Assembly: GCA_015075375.1 (NCBI GenBank)
Contig: JABTUM010000001.1
Location: 2,599,201 to 2,663,200 of the forward strand
Length of the DNA stretch: 64,000 bases
Direction: 5' to 3'
Origin: Planctomycetota bacterium
GTDB lineage: Bacteria; Planctomycetota; SZUA-567; H5-PLA8
The position numbers and the translations under genes are program-made. Each line of letters opens with the position of its first letter. The stretch's first letter is position 1. The notes beneath the pieces were generated by a model, which ran no database searches, was not told where the DNA came from, and worked only from the letters and a program-made list of their open reading frames with translations. Of the stretch, positions 1 through 10,591 are shown one piece after another.

Positions 1-390
1 AACCGTTTGCACAAAGTGCACGATTCGGCTTAGAAGGTAAAATAAGATGTAATTAAAATAGCGCCGATATAGCAGGAGCTCTATTTTGCACTACGTGCGC
101 GACTTCTTTGACCGCCAAGTTCGGAATTAAATCCAGGGTTTCGTTATTGGAGTTACAAGAACAGCCGAGAAACACCCAATAATAACCCGATTTTTACTCC
201 CGATTTTCAGTCCCATTGCTCCCGTGCAGAGACGCGCAAAATGAAATCTTTGAAGTACCCGTAAAGGTAATCCGATTCTTGAGTTACCCGGTGCATTTGG
301 ATTTAATTCGCATACCGGACTGAAGAAAAATGCCCAAGTTTGATGGGGGCGCACCTTGACGTCCGCCGATAATTAGGGTTAGTGAAATAG
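1..390. other. AT-richer leader region without a supported gene
   Basis: This stretch is visibly richer in A/T than most of the window and holds no open frame with a convincing start, ribosome site or recognisable protein. A 75-codon frame on the minus strand has no family signature and I treat it as chance. Short palindromic pieces occur (5-bp arms at 8-12/16-20). The end of the stretch is presumably the promoter region of the TetR gene. The real upstream neighbour is outside the window. Confidence 0.5.
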
Positions 391-406
391 AACTGACCAG
401 TCAGTT
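391..406. promoter_or_regulatory. Palindromic operator of the TetR-type regulator
   Basis: The sequence aactgac-ca-gtcagtt is a perfect inverted repeat with 7-bp arms and a 2-bp spacer. It lies 38 bp upstream of the preferred start of the TetR-family gene. Palindromes with a TGAC...GTCA core are common TetR-family operators, so autoregulation (and possibly co-regulation of the exporter that follows) is a reasonable inference. The repeat ends 5 bp before an upstream in-frame ATG at 412, which argues against that ATG being the start. Confidence 0.6.
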
Positions 407-444
407 TTGGTATGTCGACGGCCGATAAAAGGGTGGGATTTGTT

Positions 445-1368
445 ATGCAACTCAGTCCTCAGCAACAACCTAAGCCCAATCGTGAGAGCGAAATTGCGCT
501 CACCGAGACCGCTCACGATGTGAACTTACCCGATTCCGCGCGCCAGCGCTTGGCCGAAGCGTCCGCCGAGCGGTCCGATTCCCAGCGCCGCAAAGCAGGT
601 CGTAAGCCTAGTCCTGAAAAGCGTTTACAAATTCTAGAAGCCGCCGTCAAGCTCTTCACGAGCCGCGATTATCACGTCGTGCTCGTCGAAGATATTGCCG
701 ATCTGGCCGGTGTCGGAAAGGGCACCGTCTACCGCTACTTCCCGACCAAAGAAGCGCTGTACCTGGAACTCGTTACGCTGGCTGTGGATAGAGCCAGTGA
801 AGTGCTCAACCGCGTGGCCGACCGCAGCGAACCGGCGCTCAAGCGTTTGCGCCGCGCCGTCGCCATGACGCTCGAGTACTTCCGCATCAACGAGCCGTTT
901 CTTCAGATCCTCTGGCACGACAAGGTGTTCCGTACGTGCAAAGAGCGCGAAGACCTGGCCAAGAAGCGCGCCGAAGTCCGCGATTGCTTCGCTCGCATTT
1001 TGGCCGAAGGAATCGCAGAAGGTGATATCAGGACCGACCTTGAGCCCGCCGTCGGCGCCATGATCCTGATGGCCTCGGTGCAGAGCTTCCTGCGCAACTT
1101 CGGCGCGAAACGCTCCAGCGACCAGATGGCCGACCAGTTGCTCAACATCTTCGTCGACGGCGTCGCGCCGCGCAGCGATCGGAAGGTTTCGCAACGCATG
1201 GCCAGCGCTCAGGTTTCGGTTTTGGATCCGGATACGGTCGGGCGCCTCGATCCGCTGGCGGCGCTGCGGGAGCTGGGCGGGATTCCGGGACATGTACCGC
1301 AAAGCCAGACGCGGCGGACACTTGAAGAGGAATTCCGCTTCGAGTTTCGGCCGCCGAACGCGGAGTAG
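445..1368 (+). CDS. TetR/AcrR family transcriptional regulator
   Basis: DNA-binding repressor of about 307 residues. A classic TetR helix-turn-helix lies at about residues 56-112 (LFTSRDY ... VEDIADLAGVGKGTVYRYFPTKEALY). The rest is a helical ligand-binding/dimer region, with a tail of about 70 residues that makes it longer than the usual 190-230. An in-frame ATG at 412 exists but lacks a ribosome site and abuts the palindrome at 391-406; the ATG at 445 has agggtggg upstream, so I chose it. The next gene, 188 bp downstream on the same strand, is an ABC exporter, the usual pairing for a drug- or lipid-responsive repressor. Ligand unknown. Confidence 0.88.
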   Translation: MQLSPQQQPKPNRESEIALTETAHDVNLPDSARQRLAEASAERSDSQRRKAGRKPSPEKRLQILEAAVKLFTSRDYHVVLVEDIADLAGVGKGTVYRYFPTKEALYLELVTLAVDRASEVLNRVADRSEPALKRLRRAVAMTLEYFRINEPFLQILWHDKVFRTCKEREDLAKKRAEVRDCFARILAEGIAEGDIRTDLEPAVGAMILMASVQSFLRNFGAKRSSDQMADQLLNIFVDGVAPRSDRKVSQRMASAQVSVLDPDTVGRLDPLAALRELGGIPGHVPQSQTRRTLEEEFRFEFRPPNAE

Positions 1369-1556
1369 ACACACGGTGCGAGGCGCGGGGGCGCCTTGGC
1401 CGGAATGAAGCAACGCGCATCTGGACAAGGACTTAGAGATGCGCGGCCGCAAAGAGGAATACGGGCGATCCACCGCCTTCGATTCGTCGAAGGTCAGGGT
1501 CCGCAGCTCCTGGTCCAACGGTGGACCGCCCGTAAAGCGAGGGGCGTAAAGCACAC

Positions 1557-3767
1557 ATGAGTAGCACCGCGACCACCACTTCCCGTTCCATGGCGCCCAA
1601 GGCGCTGGAAATGCCTGCCGATCGACGCAAACGCCACGAGTGGAAGTACTTATTCCGCTACAGCAGCGGCCGCGAAGATCCCGACAACCGCGACCACGAC
1701 AGCGACCGCAAGTCGGCTCCGGTCACGTGGAAGTCGTTGCAGCGCTTCTGGTCTTTCGTGCGCCCGCACCGCCACTTGGTTTACCTGCTCCTGGCCGTCA
1801 CGCTGATCAACCAGGGCGCGATGATCGTGATGCCCGTGGCCATCGGCCGCGTCATGGACGGCATCCTGCCGCGCCACGACGGAGCCATGCTAAACTTGGT
1901 GGCGATAGGACTTATCCTGTTCATCGGGCTGCGGGCCTTTTACCTGTTCGTGGGCCGCGAACTCGTCAGCCTGCTCGGCGCGCTGATCGTCCGCGACGCC
2001 AGAGTCAAGATCCACACGCACTTACAGAGCATGTCGATTCGCTTCCTGGAAGACTTCCAGGTCGGGCGCATTTGCAGCCGCATCATGAACGACACCCAAG
2101 CCGTGCAACAGCTTCTCAGCGGCGGAGTGATCAATAGCCTCGCGAACAGCTTCAGGCTCGTCTTCGTCGGCGCGACGCTCTGCTGGCTCGACTGGCAGCT
2201 CACCTTGGTGAGCTGTATCACGATGCCGTTCTTCATGGGCGGCATCTGGCGCCACGTGAAGCAGTTAAAGCCCGCTCACAAAGAGCTTTCCGAAGACCGC
2301 AGCCGGCTTTTCGCCAAGGCCACCGAGACCTTCAGCGGCGCGCGCGTGGTCAAGACCTACGGTACCGAAGGGCGCGAAAACGTCGCCTTCACCCGCCGCG
2401 TGCACGAGATGATCCGCAAGGCGATCCTCATGCACCAGAGCCACTTCAACATGCTGGTGATCTGGGAATGCGCGACCTGGCTTGGCTTTGTGGCGATGAT
2501 CTGGTACGGCGGCCACCGCGTGATGTCCGGCGGCATGACCATCGGCGAACTGGTCGCCTTCTACGGCCTGCTCGGCATGCTCTTCCAGCCCATCGCGGAA
2601 CTGCTGAGCGTGACCGAATCCGTGCAGGCGGCCATGGCCAGCATCGAAAAGCTCGGCGAAGTTCTGGACGAGAAGCCCGAAATCGACGACCACCCGCTGG
2701 CTCGGGACGCCCATACGCTGGTGGGCGAGGTGCGCTTCGAGAAAGTGGGCTTCAAGTACAAGGCGCCGCGCTACTCGAAAGAAGACATCCCGGCGGGCGT
2801 GGAGATCCGCAAGCACACGCTCAAGGATGTGAGCTTCACCGTTAAACCCGGTCAGTGCATCGCCTTAGTCGGCCCGTCCGGCTCGGGTAAGAGCACCATC
2901 ATCAATCTGCTCGCGCGCTTCTACGATGTCGATAGCGGGATCATCAAGGTCGATGGCCACGACATCCGGGATTACCGCCTGAATAGCTACCGGCGCAACT
3001 TGGCCATCGTGCTCCAGGAGAACTTCCTGTTCAAAGGCACGATCCGCGAAAACATCGCATACGCGCGACCCGAAGCGACCGAAGAAGAAGTCATCGCCGC
3101 GGCTAAAATGGCCGGCGCGTGGGACTTCATCAGCGCGAACCCCGAAGGGCTGAACATGCTCTGCGGCGAGCGCGGCGTGAAGCTCTCGGGCGGGCAGAAG
3201 CAGCGCCTGAGCATCGCCCGAGCGATCCTGGCCGATCCTCGCATCCTGATCCTCGACGAAGCCACCAGTGCACTGGACAGCCAGGCCGAAGCGCACATCC
3301 AGGCGGCGCTGGAAACCCTGATGAAGGGGCGCACGACGTTCGTGATCGCCCACCGCCTCTCGACGGTCGTCGGCGCCGACAAGATCGTCGTGATGGACAA
3401 GGGCGAGATCGTGGAAATGGGTACGCACGACGAACTTCTGCGCAAAGGCAAAGCCTACTACCGGCTCTTCATGGAGCAGTACGGTAAGGCCAGCTTCTCC
3501 GACGCGACGATGGAAGCGATCGGCCGCTGGCGCATCGAGAAGGGTGGCGAACCGCTGGAAGTGCCTGCCGTCGCGGCTTCTATGGGAGTGCGCGTCACTG
3601 CGAGCAAAGAAGACGATGCCGAACTGGTCGAAGCGCCCGGCCGCGAAGGCCCGCCGGTGGTCAAGACGCCCAGCGGCCGCTGGCTGCGGATCGTGCCCAA
3701 GACTCGCCAGCGCGTACGCGAGGACGGCTATTTGAGCGGGCGCTACCTGCCCGCGCCAGCCGATTAG
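1557..3767 (+). CDS. ABC exporter, fused permease-ATPase (MsbA/multidrug type)
   Basis: Half-transporter of 736 residues expected to work as a homodimer in the inner membrane, exporting lipids or drugs with ATP. After about 50 charged N-terminal residues comes a six-helix type I exporter domain (roughly residues 60-360). The nucleotide-binding domain shows Walker A (GPSGSGKST, about residue 439), signature LSGGQ (about 542), Walker B (ILILDEATSALD, about 563) and the H-loop (AHRLST, about 598). The family usually ends near 580-600; here about 95 extra C-terminal residues follow, with no recognised domain. Start ATG is preceded by gagggg. Likely controlled by the upstream TetR gene. A 6-bp-arm inverted repeat (1512-1527) lies just upstream. 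Confidence 0.92.
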   Translation: MSSTATTTSRSMAPKALEMPADRRKRHEWKYLFRYSSGREDPDNRDHDSDRKSAPVTWKSLQRFWSFVRPHRHLVYLLLAVTLINQGAMIVMPVAIGRVMDGILPRHDGAMLNLVAIGLILFIGLRAFYLFVGRELVSLLGALIVRDARVKIHTHLQSMSIRFLEDFQVGRICSRIMNDTQAVQQLLSGGVINSLANSFRLVFVGATLCWLDWQLTLVSCITMPFFMGGIWRHVKQLKPAHKELSEDRSRLFAKATETFSGARVVKTYGTEGRENVAFTRRVHEMIRKAILMHQSHFNMLVIWECATWLGFVAMIWYGGHRVMSGGMTIGELVAFYGLLGMLFQPIAELLSVTESVQAAMASIEKLGEVLDEKPEIDDHPLARDAHTLVGEVRFEKVGFKYKAPRYSKEDIPAGVEIRKHTLKDVSFTVKPGQCIALVGPSGSGKSTIINLLARFYDVDSGIIKVDGHDIRDYRLNSYRRNLAIVLQENFLFKGTIRENIAYARPEATEEEVIAAAKMAGAWDFISANPEGLNMLCGERGVKLSGGQKQRLSIARAILADPRILILDEATSALDSQAEAHIQAALETLMKGRTTFVIAHRLSTVVGADKIVVMDKGEIVEMGTHDELLRKGKAYYRLFMEQYGKASFSDATMEAIGRWRIEKGGEPLEVPAVAASMGVRVTASKEDDAELVEAPGREGPPVVKTPSGRWLRIVPKTRQRVREDGYLSGRYLPAPAD

Positions 3768-3949
3768 CTCGGTTCGCATAAGCTTAAAGGTGTACTTACT
3801 TAAGAGAGGGGAAGGACAACAAACAAGGAGGATCGGAGGCTCACGCATCCGGCATTGCCGCATCCGCACGTAGCCTGACAGGGGGAGTACCGGAGCCGAA
3901 CGGTTCCGCAGGGTGGCAGGGGCTTGCACTCAACGTGAAGGAACGCGCC

Positions 3950-4141
3950 ATGATGGAGCAAGACGGGTTTTCGTGGACGGAAGCATTACGCGAAGAAGCG
4001 GACCGCCAGCGCGAAGCACGGCGCCGGCGGCGGAGCCAGTCGGGGCGGCAGGTCTTTAACCGCCTCGTCGAATTGGGGGCTTTGGATCCGGAACCTCAAG
4101 GGAATGGCCGCGGCGGTAAGGGCGGGAGCCAGCCGCCGTAG
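3950..4141 (+). CDS. Small charged hypothetical protein (63 aa)
   Basis: I do not recognise this protein. It begins MMEQDGF, then a strongly basic helix-prone stretch (EEADRQREARRRRRS) and a Gly-rich tail. A gaagga ribosome site precedes the paired ATGs at 3950/3953; a GTG at 3935 in the same frame is less likely. It sits 182 bp after the ABC exporter and directly ahead of a strong intrinsic terminator, which supports it being the last gene of that transcription unit. A DNA/RNA-binding or regulatory role is conceivable from the Arg-rich segment but not shown. Confidence 0.5.
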   Translation: MMEQDGFSWTEALREEADRQREARRRRRSQSGRQVFNRLVELGALDPEPQGNGRGGKGGSQPP

Positions 4142-4175
4142 CCTCATTGCCTTTACAATCTAGAGCCTAAATGAA

Positions 4176-4230
4176 GGCTCCGCCCACTCGTTCCCAGAGC
4201 GGAAAGCGAGAGGCGGAGCTTTTCTTTTTC
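4176..4230 (+). terminator. Rho-independent terminator after the TetR-exporter unit
   Basis: Arms gctccgcc (4177-4184) and ggcggagc (4212-4219) enclose an inner stem (ctcg-ttcc pairing with ggaa-ag-cgag). They are followed at once by ttttcttttt. A long, well-formed intrinsic terminator on the plus strand. Confidence 0.85.
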
Positions 4231-4299
4231 ACGCAAATCAGCTCGCTCATTCCTGTTCCATGCTGCCCTCGAGCACCTCGTGGTCGCATTATTTAAATG

Positions 4300-4316
4300 T
4301 TAACTGTTAATATAAA
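4300..4316 (+). promoter_or_regulatory. AT-rich promoter with short palindrome upstream of PhyH gene
   Basis: A short inverted repeat ttaac-t-gttaa (4300-4310) is followed by tataaa, a good -10 hexamer, about 70 bp before the PhyH start. The surroundings are markedly AT-rich compared with the flanking genes. No clear -35 hexamer is visible, so the palindrome might be an activator or repressor site. Confidence 0.35.
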
Positions 4317-4383
4317 ATGCTTGCCTATTTATCACCCATGGGGTTGATTCCCCTCAGCAGACCCCCGAACCGAGGAGCCCGCC

Positions 4384-5067
4384 ATGCCGCTGCATCCGCT
4401 TCGTCCCGATCAGACCGGCCAGTTTCTCGAGCTGGGTTACGTGCTCGCTTCGGGGCTGATTCCGAAGGAGGCCGCCGCGAAAGCCGATCGCGCGGCGTTC
4501 CGCTGCAACGGGTTCGAGCCCGGCGATCCCACGACCTGGGCGCAACCGCCCAAGGGCGAGTTCTTCGACGATCCCGACCTGATGGCGCTGTACACCGACG
4601 CTTTACTTGCGGCCGGCGCACAACTTACGTCCAATCCCTATCTATCCACGCAGCTTCCCAGGCCGGAGAGCGCGTTCGTGATCAAGATCCTGCCGGCGCC
4701 GGGACCGTGGAAGCACGTAAACGCGCATATCGACGGGAGCTACGAGAATCCGCCGCTGCTCTCGTTTCCGCGGCAGTGGGATCTCTTCGCGATGATTTAC
4801 CTGCACGATATCGAGCCGCAATCGGGCGGCACGGTGCTCTGGCCGCGCACACATCGTTTTGCGGAGGCGCTGATCCGCAGCCAGCCGACGCGCTTCAAGT
4901 TCCTGCGGGAGCTGCGCCCGCTGGTCGAGGAACTGGCGCAGAAGAGCGAACCGGTCGAGTTGCAGCCGAAAGCGGGGGACGTGCTGTTCTTCCACCCATG
5001 GACGGTGCACTCGAAGCCGATGAACTGCGGGACGCGCCCGCGCTTCGCGATGAACTGCAAGTGGTGA
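4384..5067 (+). CDS. PhyH-like Fe(II)/2-oxoglutarate dioxygenase
   Basis: Probable non-haem iron oxygenase of 227 residues, the short form of the phytanoyl-CoA dioxygenase family. It would use Fe(II), O2 and 2-oxoglutarate to hydroxylate an unidentified small molecule in the cytoplasm. The iron-binding HxD motif is H115-I-D117 and the distal histidine is H209 (or H204) in FFHPWTVHS, with Arg residues shortly after for 2-oxoglutarate. A gagga ribosome site sits 9 bp before the ATG. The gene stands alone between a terminator and a repeat fragment, so context gives no substrate. A second, longer PhyH gene lies at 41550. Confidence 0.82.
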   Translation: MPLHPLRPDQTGQFLELGYVLASGLIPKEAAAKADRAAFRCNGFEPGDPTTWAQPPKGEFFDDPDLMALYTDALLAAGAQLTSNPYLSTQLPRPESAFVIKILPAPGPWKHVNAHIDGSYENPPLLSFPRQWDLFAMIYLHDIEPQSGGTVLWPRTHRFAEALIRSQPTRFKFLRELRPLVEELAQKSEPVELQPKAGDVLFFHPWTVHSKPMNCGTRPRFAMNCKW

Positions 5068-5073
5068 GGCTGG

Positions 5074-5117
5074 CTCACCGCAGAGACGCGGAGAGCGCGA
5101 AGAAAGGCAGAGATGAA
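5074..5117. repeat. Fragment resembling a dispersed CAGAGACGCGGAGA-type repeat
   Basis: The string ctcaccgcagagacgcggag, continuing with cagaga-like periodic units up to 5117, resembles an intergenic repeat of the accgcagaggcgcagagg type found in many environmental bacterial genomes. It directly follows the PhyH stop codon and opens the AT-richer accessory patch. Only one copy is seen in this window, so repeat status rests on resemblance. Confidence 0.4.
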
Positions 5118-5215
5118 ACCCATTAAAATATCGGGGCTGCTGGCAAAATGGAGAATGCGTAGGGTACATTCCAAGGCATTGGTTTAGTGCCTATGCAATA
5201 CCAAGGCGATGGATT

Positions 5216-5827
5216 ATGCGCGCCACTTTTAATCGTCGCTCCACGCCCAAAGTCAAAGACGGGCGCGTCCAGCGCAAGAATAGGCACCGCCCCACGAGCT
5301 GGGGCGGTTATGACCTTGACCGCGAATCGCCGGAAGGCGGTTTGCGTCATTGCGTCACCAAGCGCGATGTTCAGACCTTCGTCACGCTGATCTCAGACTG
5401 GCCGCGGCTTTCTGAACGACTTCGTCGAATCCGCTTGGTTGGACATTACAATCAGGATGGCATGTATGAGTTTTATTATCGTGAAGAGACTGGGGTCATT
5501 CAATTAAATGCATGGCCCAAAGACTTGTGGATTGAGCTTCGTCCTGCGTATTTCGAGACCCATCGGATGATCTTCGAGCGATTAGGCGTGTCTTTCGATC
5601 GGCTTGAAGAAGCCGTCCTGTGCCGCTTCACCGAAGCGCAGGTTAGGGCCTACATGCTGCTGCATGTCTTTGTGCACGAACTCGGCCACCACTACGACTA
5701 CATGCATCGGAAGCCACGCGGCAAAAGCCGTGGCGAGGGGTTCGCAGAAGAGTTCGCCAATCGCCGCTTCGAAACCTTGTATCCGGCCTACGTGCGCGTC
5801 TTCGGCGATCCGGCTAAGTCGCGCTGA
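5216..5827 (+). CDS. HELGH-motif putative zinc metalloprotease (203 aa)
   Basis: I do not recognise a named family. The protein has an HExxH zinc motif (H154-E155-L-G-H158) in the segment LHVFVHELGHHYDYM. It is followed 16-21 residues later by EGFAEE, whose glutamates (E174, E178, E179) could supply the third ligand as in gluzincins. The first 50 residues are basic and probably disordered; there is no signal peptide, so it would act in the cytoplasm. The start ATG has only a weak upstream site (aagg). It lies in an AT-richer patch with the ankyrin-VOC gene, 90 bp upstream of that gene on the same strand. A substrate cannot be inferred. Confidence 0.6.
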   Translation: MRATFNRRSTPKVKDGRVQRKNRHRPTSWGGYDLDRESPEGGLRHCVTKRDVQTFVTLISDWPRLSERLRRIRLVGHYNQDGMYEFYYREETGVIQLNAWPKDLWIELRPAYFETHRMIFERLGVSFDRLEEAVLCRFTEAQVRAYMLLHVFVHELGHHYDYMHRKPRGKSRGEGFAEEFANRRFETLYPAYVRVFGDPAKSR

Positions 5828-5917
5828 GCGAAGTGTAAAAGCCATTAACTCGCATATAATCCATTTAGCTTAGGTTCCTAACTATCGAGTACCATTCTCG
5901 AGTTGGGAGAATGCAAA

Positions 5918-6859
5918 ATGCCAAGTGAGCTGCAAACTTTCGAAGAGTTGATGCATGCCGTAGCCCTTGGCGACATGGAATGTATTGATCGGATCCTTGA
6001 CCTTCATCCTGAAATGGCGGATCGTGCGGGCCATATTAATGAATACGTACATTTGGGAATTCAGTTAACGCCATTGCATATTGCAGCCTTCAATTTTCAA
6101 ACACAAATCGTACTTATGTTAATTGGCAAGGGCGTGGACATCGAAGGCCATGTAAAGGATCGCCAAAAAAACCCAAGCCCGCTTTGTTTAGCGTGGCAGA
6201 ATCAAGAAATGTTAAAGCTGTTGCTCGATCATGGTGCACGTCCCGACATTTTCTCTCACGCCGCCCTTGGATTCCTCCCCGCCATCGAACACTTCATCGA
6301 GAAGAATCCCGAATGCGTTCACTTGCGCAATTACCCTGGGTTAACGCCATTGCACGTGGCCGTTTACCATGGACATGTTGCCATCGCGACTCGCTTCATT
6401 GAAGCAGGCGCAAATGTGAACGCAAAGTCGTATCAGACTAACTCCACACCCTTGGAGTATGTAATAGCCAACCCCCAACTCCGTGATCTGCTTCAAGCAC
6501 ATGGCGCAGAAGGGCGGCTTTACCTCCGGGCCACTCTTTACATTCCAGTCGAGGACCTTATGCGAGCCGTTGAATTCTATCAAAATGCCTTTGAATGCAC
6601 TGTACTAGATTTTGGTGGCTATACGGCAACTTGCTCAATTTGTCAGCAGACGGTGATTTTAATTGACGGATATAAGTTTGAGCCTGCCAGTATCCCCCTC
6701 ATCTTGGACACTCCAGATTTGGAGTCAGCTATTGATCGTGCATTAGAGGCTGGCGGGCAACTTGTTCCCGAGGCCGGAAGGGTATCTCCATTTCCAAGCC
6801 AAAATATAGTTCGAATTCTAGACTCCGAAGGTAATGTGATTTGCCTGCGAGAATCCTAG
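5918..6859 (+). CDS. Ankyrin-repeat / VOC-domain fusion protein
   Basis: A 313-residue cytoplasmic protein with two unrelated modules. Residues 1-200 carry about four ankyrin-type repeats (LTPLHIAAFNFQTQIVLMLI; PLCLAWQNQEMLKLLLDHGA; LTPLHVAVYHGHVAIATRFI), a protein-binding scaffold. Residues 205-313 look like a glyoxalase/bleomycin-resistance (VOC) fold: IPVEDLMRAVEFYQNAFECTV near its start and NIVRILDSEGNVICL at its end, the typical last strands. I prefer ATG 5918 (gggaga 8 bp upstream) over a TTG at 5903. Base composition is clearly AT-richer than the flanking kinase gene, suggesting recent acquisition. Whether the VOC part keeps a metal site is unclear, so it may be a binding rather than catalytic domain. 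Confidence 0.75.
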   Translation: MPSELQTFEELMHAVALGDMECIDRILDLHPEMADRAGHINEYVHLGIQLTPLHIAAFNFQTQIVLMLIGKGVDIEGHVKDRQKNPSPLCLAWQNQEMLKLLLDHGARPDIFSHAALGFLPAIEHFIEKNPECVHLRNYPGLTPLHVAVYHGHVAIATRFIEAGANVNAKSYQTNSTPLEYVIANPQLRDLLQAHGAEGRLYLRATLYIPVEDLMRAVEFYQNAFECTVLDFGGYTATCSICQQTVILIDGYKFEPASIPLILDTPDLESAIDRALEAGGQLVPEAGRVSPFPSQNIVRILDSEGNVICLRES

Positions 6860-6952
6860 TATGGGGTGCTGCAACCTACACCTAAAGCTCTTGGCTTTAT
6901 TAGACCCTGGTTTACGCGCCCTGCACCACCAGCCTCCGCGGTGAAACCGCCC

Positions 6953-9217
<2,265 letters not shown>

Positions 9218-9259
9218 GGCACGAAGGCGCGCGATAGGCCGCGCGCCAAACCTCCCAAA

Positions 9260-10309
9260 CTACGGCTTCAGCAACATCTTTAACGCATCTTGCGGCCCGC
9301 GATGGGAGGCCAGGTCCTCCAGCAAACGCGGTCCTTCGGCCAGCGGAATACGGTGCGTGATCAGCGCCGGCGCCTGTACCCGCCCGCTGCGCAAGAGGCC
9401 CACGGCGTCGGCGTAGCTGGTCCCGCCGCCGACGGCGCCGACGATGCGGCGCTGCCCGGCGATCAGGAAGTCGGGGTTGATCGGCGGGCGCTGGGTGGTG
9501 AAGCAGCCGATCACGACCAGCCGTCCCAAGCGGGCAAGGGCGGGAATCAGATGGCCGAAGAGCGGCCCCGCGCCGGCGCATTCGAGGATCACATCGAAGC
9601 CTTCGCCCCCGGTGAGGGCCTTGGCGCGTTCGGGAAGTTCCGGCGGCGCGAAGGTGGAACCGTCGAGGACTTCGTCGGCGCCAAGCTTTTTAGCCAGTTC
9701 GAGGCGCGCGGGGACACGGTCGAGGACCGTGACGTGCGCCGCGCCGCGTGTGCGGGCGCATTGCAGCGCCAGCAACCCGATCGGTCCGGCGCCGACGACC
9801 AGCACGCGGTCGGGATACGCGACCTCGCCCTGCACGCAGCCGTTCAACGTCACGGCCGTGGGTTCGCTGACGGCCGCCACGTCGAAGGGCAGGTCCTCGA
9901 CCTTGCGCAGGTTGCCCGCCGGCACTTTGGCGTACTGCGCGAAGCCGCCGTCCTGGTTGACGATGCCGACTTCGCGGCGATCCGAGCAGACGTTCTCGTA
10001 GCCCTGCCGGCAAAACCGGCACGCGCCGCAACCAATGGCAACGACGGCGATCACGCGGTCTCCGGCAGCCAAGCTCTTGACCCCCGAGCCGACGGCAACG
10101 ACGGTGCCTGACCATTCGTGCCCCGGCACGATGGGGAGCTTGGCGTAGCCGAGCGTGTAGTGGCTCAGATCGTTGATGAAAAGTTCAACGTCGGTCCCGC
10201 AGATGCCGGCGTACGCGACTTCGACGACGGCTTCGCCCGGACCGGGTGCGGGATCGGGAAGCGTTTCGAGCTTCAAGGTCTTAGGAGCAGATAGAAGGAG
10301 CGCGCGCAT
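9260..10309 (-). CDS. Zinc-dependent medium-chain alcohol/polyol dehydrogenase
   Basis: A 349-residue MDR-family dehydrogenase resembling threonine, sorbitol and galactitol dehydrogenases. The catalytic zinc site is given by CGTD near residue 37 and GHEWSG; the structural zinc site by the four-Cys segment CGACRFCRQGYENVC. The NAD(P) fold shows GAGPIG. The reading frame extends upstream to 10399, but the ATG at 10309 (MRALLLSAP) gives the usual family length and N-terminus. Substrate is not determinable; the surrounding sugar-metabolism genes suggest a polyol or sugar alcohol. The kinase gene follows 42 bp downstream on the same strand. Confidence 0.88.
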   Translation of the reverse strand: MRALLLSAPKTLKLETLPDPAPGPGEAVVEVAYAGICGTDVELFINDLSHYTLGYAKLPIVPGHEWSGTVVAVGSGVKSLAAGDRVIAVVAIGCGACRFCRQGYENVCSDRREVGIVNQDGGFAQYAKVPAGNLRKVEDLPFDVAAVSEPTAVTLNGCVQGEVAYPDRVLVVGAGPIGLLALQCARTRGAAHVTVLDRVPARLELAKKLGADEVLDGSTFAPPELPERAKALTGGEGFDVILECAGAGPLFGHLIPALARLGRLVVIGCFTTQRPPINPDFLIAGQRRIVGAVGGGTSYADAVGLLRSGRVQAPALITHRIPLAEGPRLLEDLASHRGPQDALKMLLKP

Positions 10310-10591
10310 GGGCCTATTCTCAGGCCTCTCGCACGCGGCGCCAGAGTGTTTTGCAGGGTCGGCTGACGCACACGTGCTTTGCGTGAGCGGGAAGGCCAAG
10401 GCTAAAAAAGGTGTACGAACCTGCCGGGAAAACCATGCACTTAGTGCGTAACGCCTTTCAGGGGAATCCTTTCAACGTGACTAAAGCGATCGGTTAATCA
10501 CCTGCGGACGGGGCATGCAGCCTACAAGTTCGAGGTTCAGCCGGGGGGCTGAGCCGGGAAAATGTAGGGTTCGCCCGCGAGGGACCGACGG

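Noticed and set aside
127..354. 75-codon minus-strand frame at the left end
   Set aside because: No ribosome site, no family resemblance, and lies in a non-coding-looking region before the TetR operator.
634..1554. 306-codon frame on the minus strand across the TetR gene
   Set aside because: Antisense to a clearly recognisable TetR-family gene; sequence is of biased shadow type with no motif.
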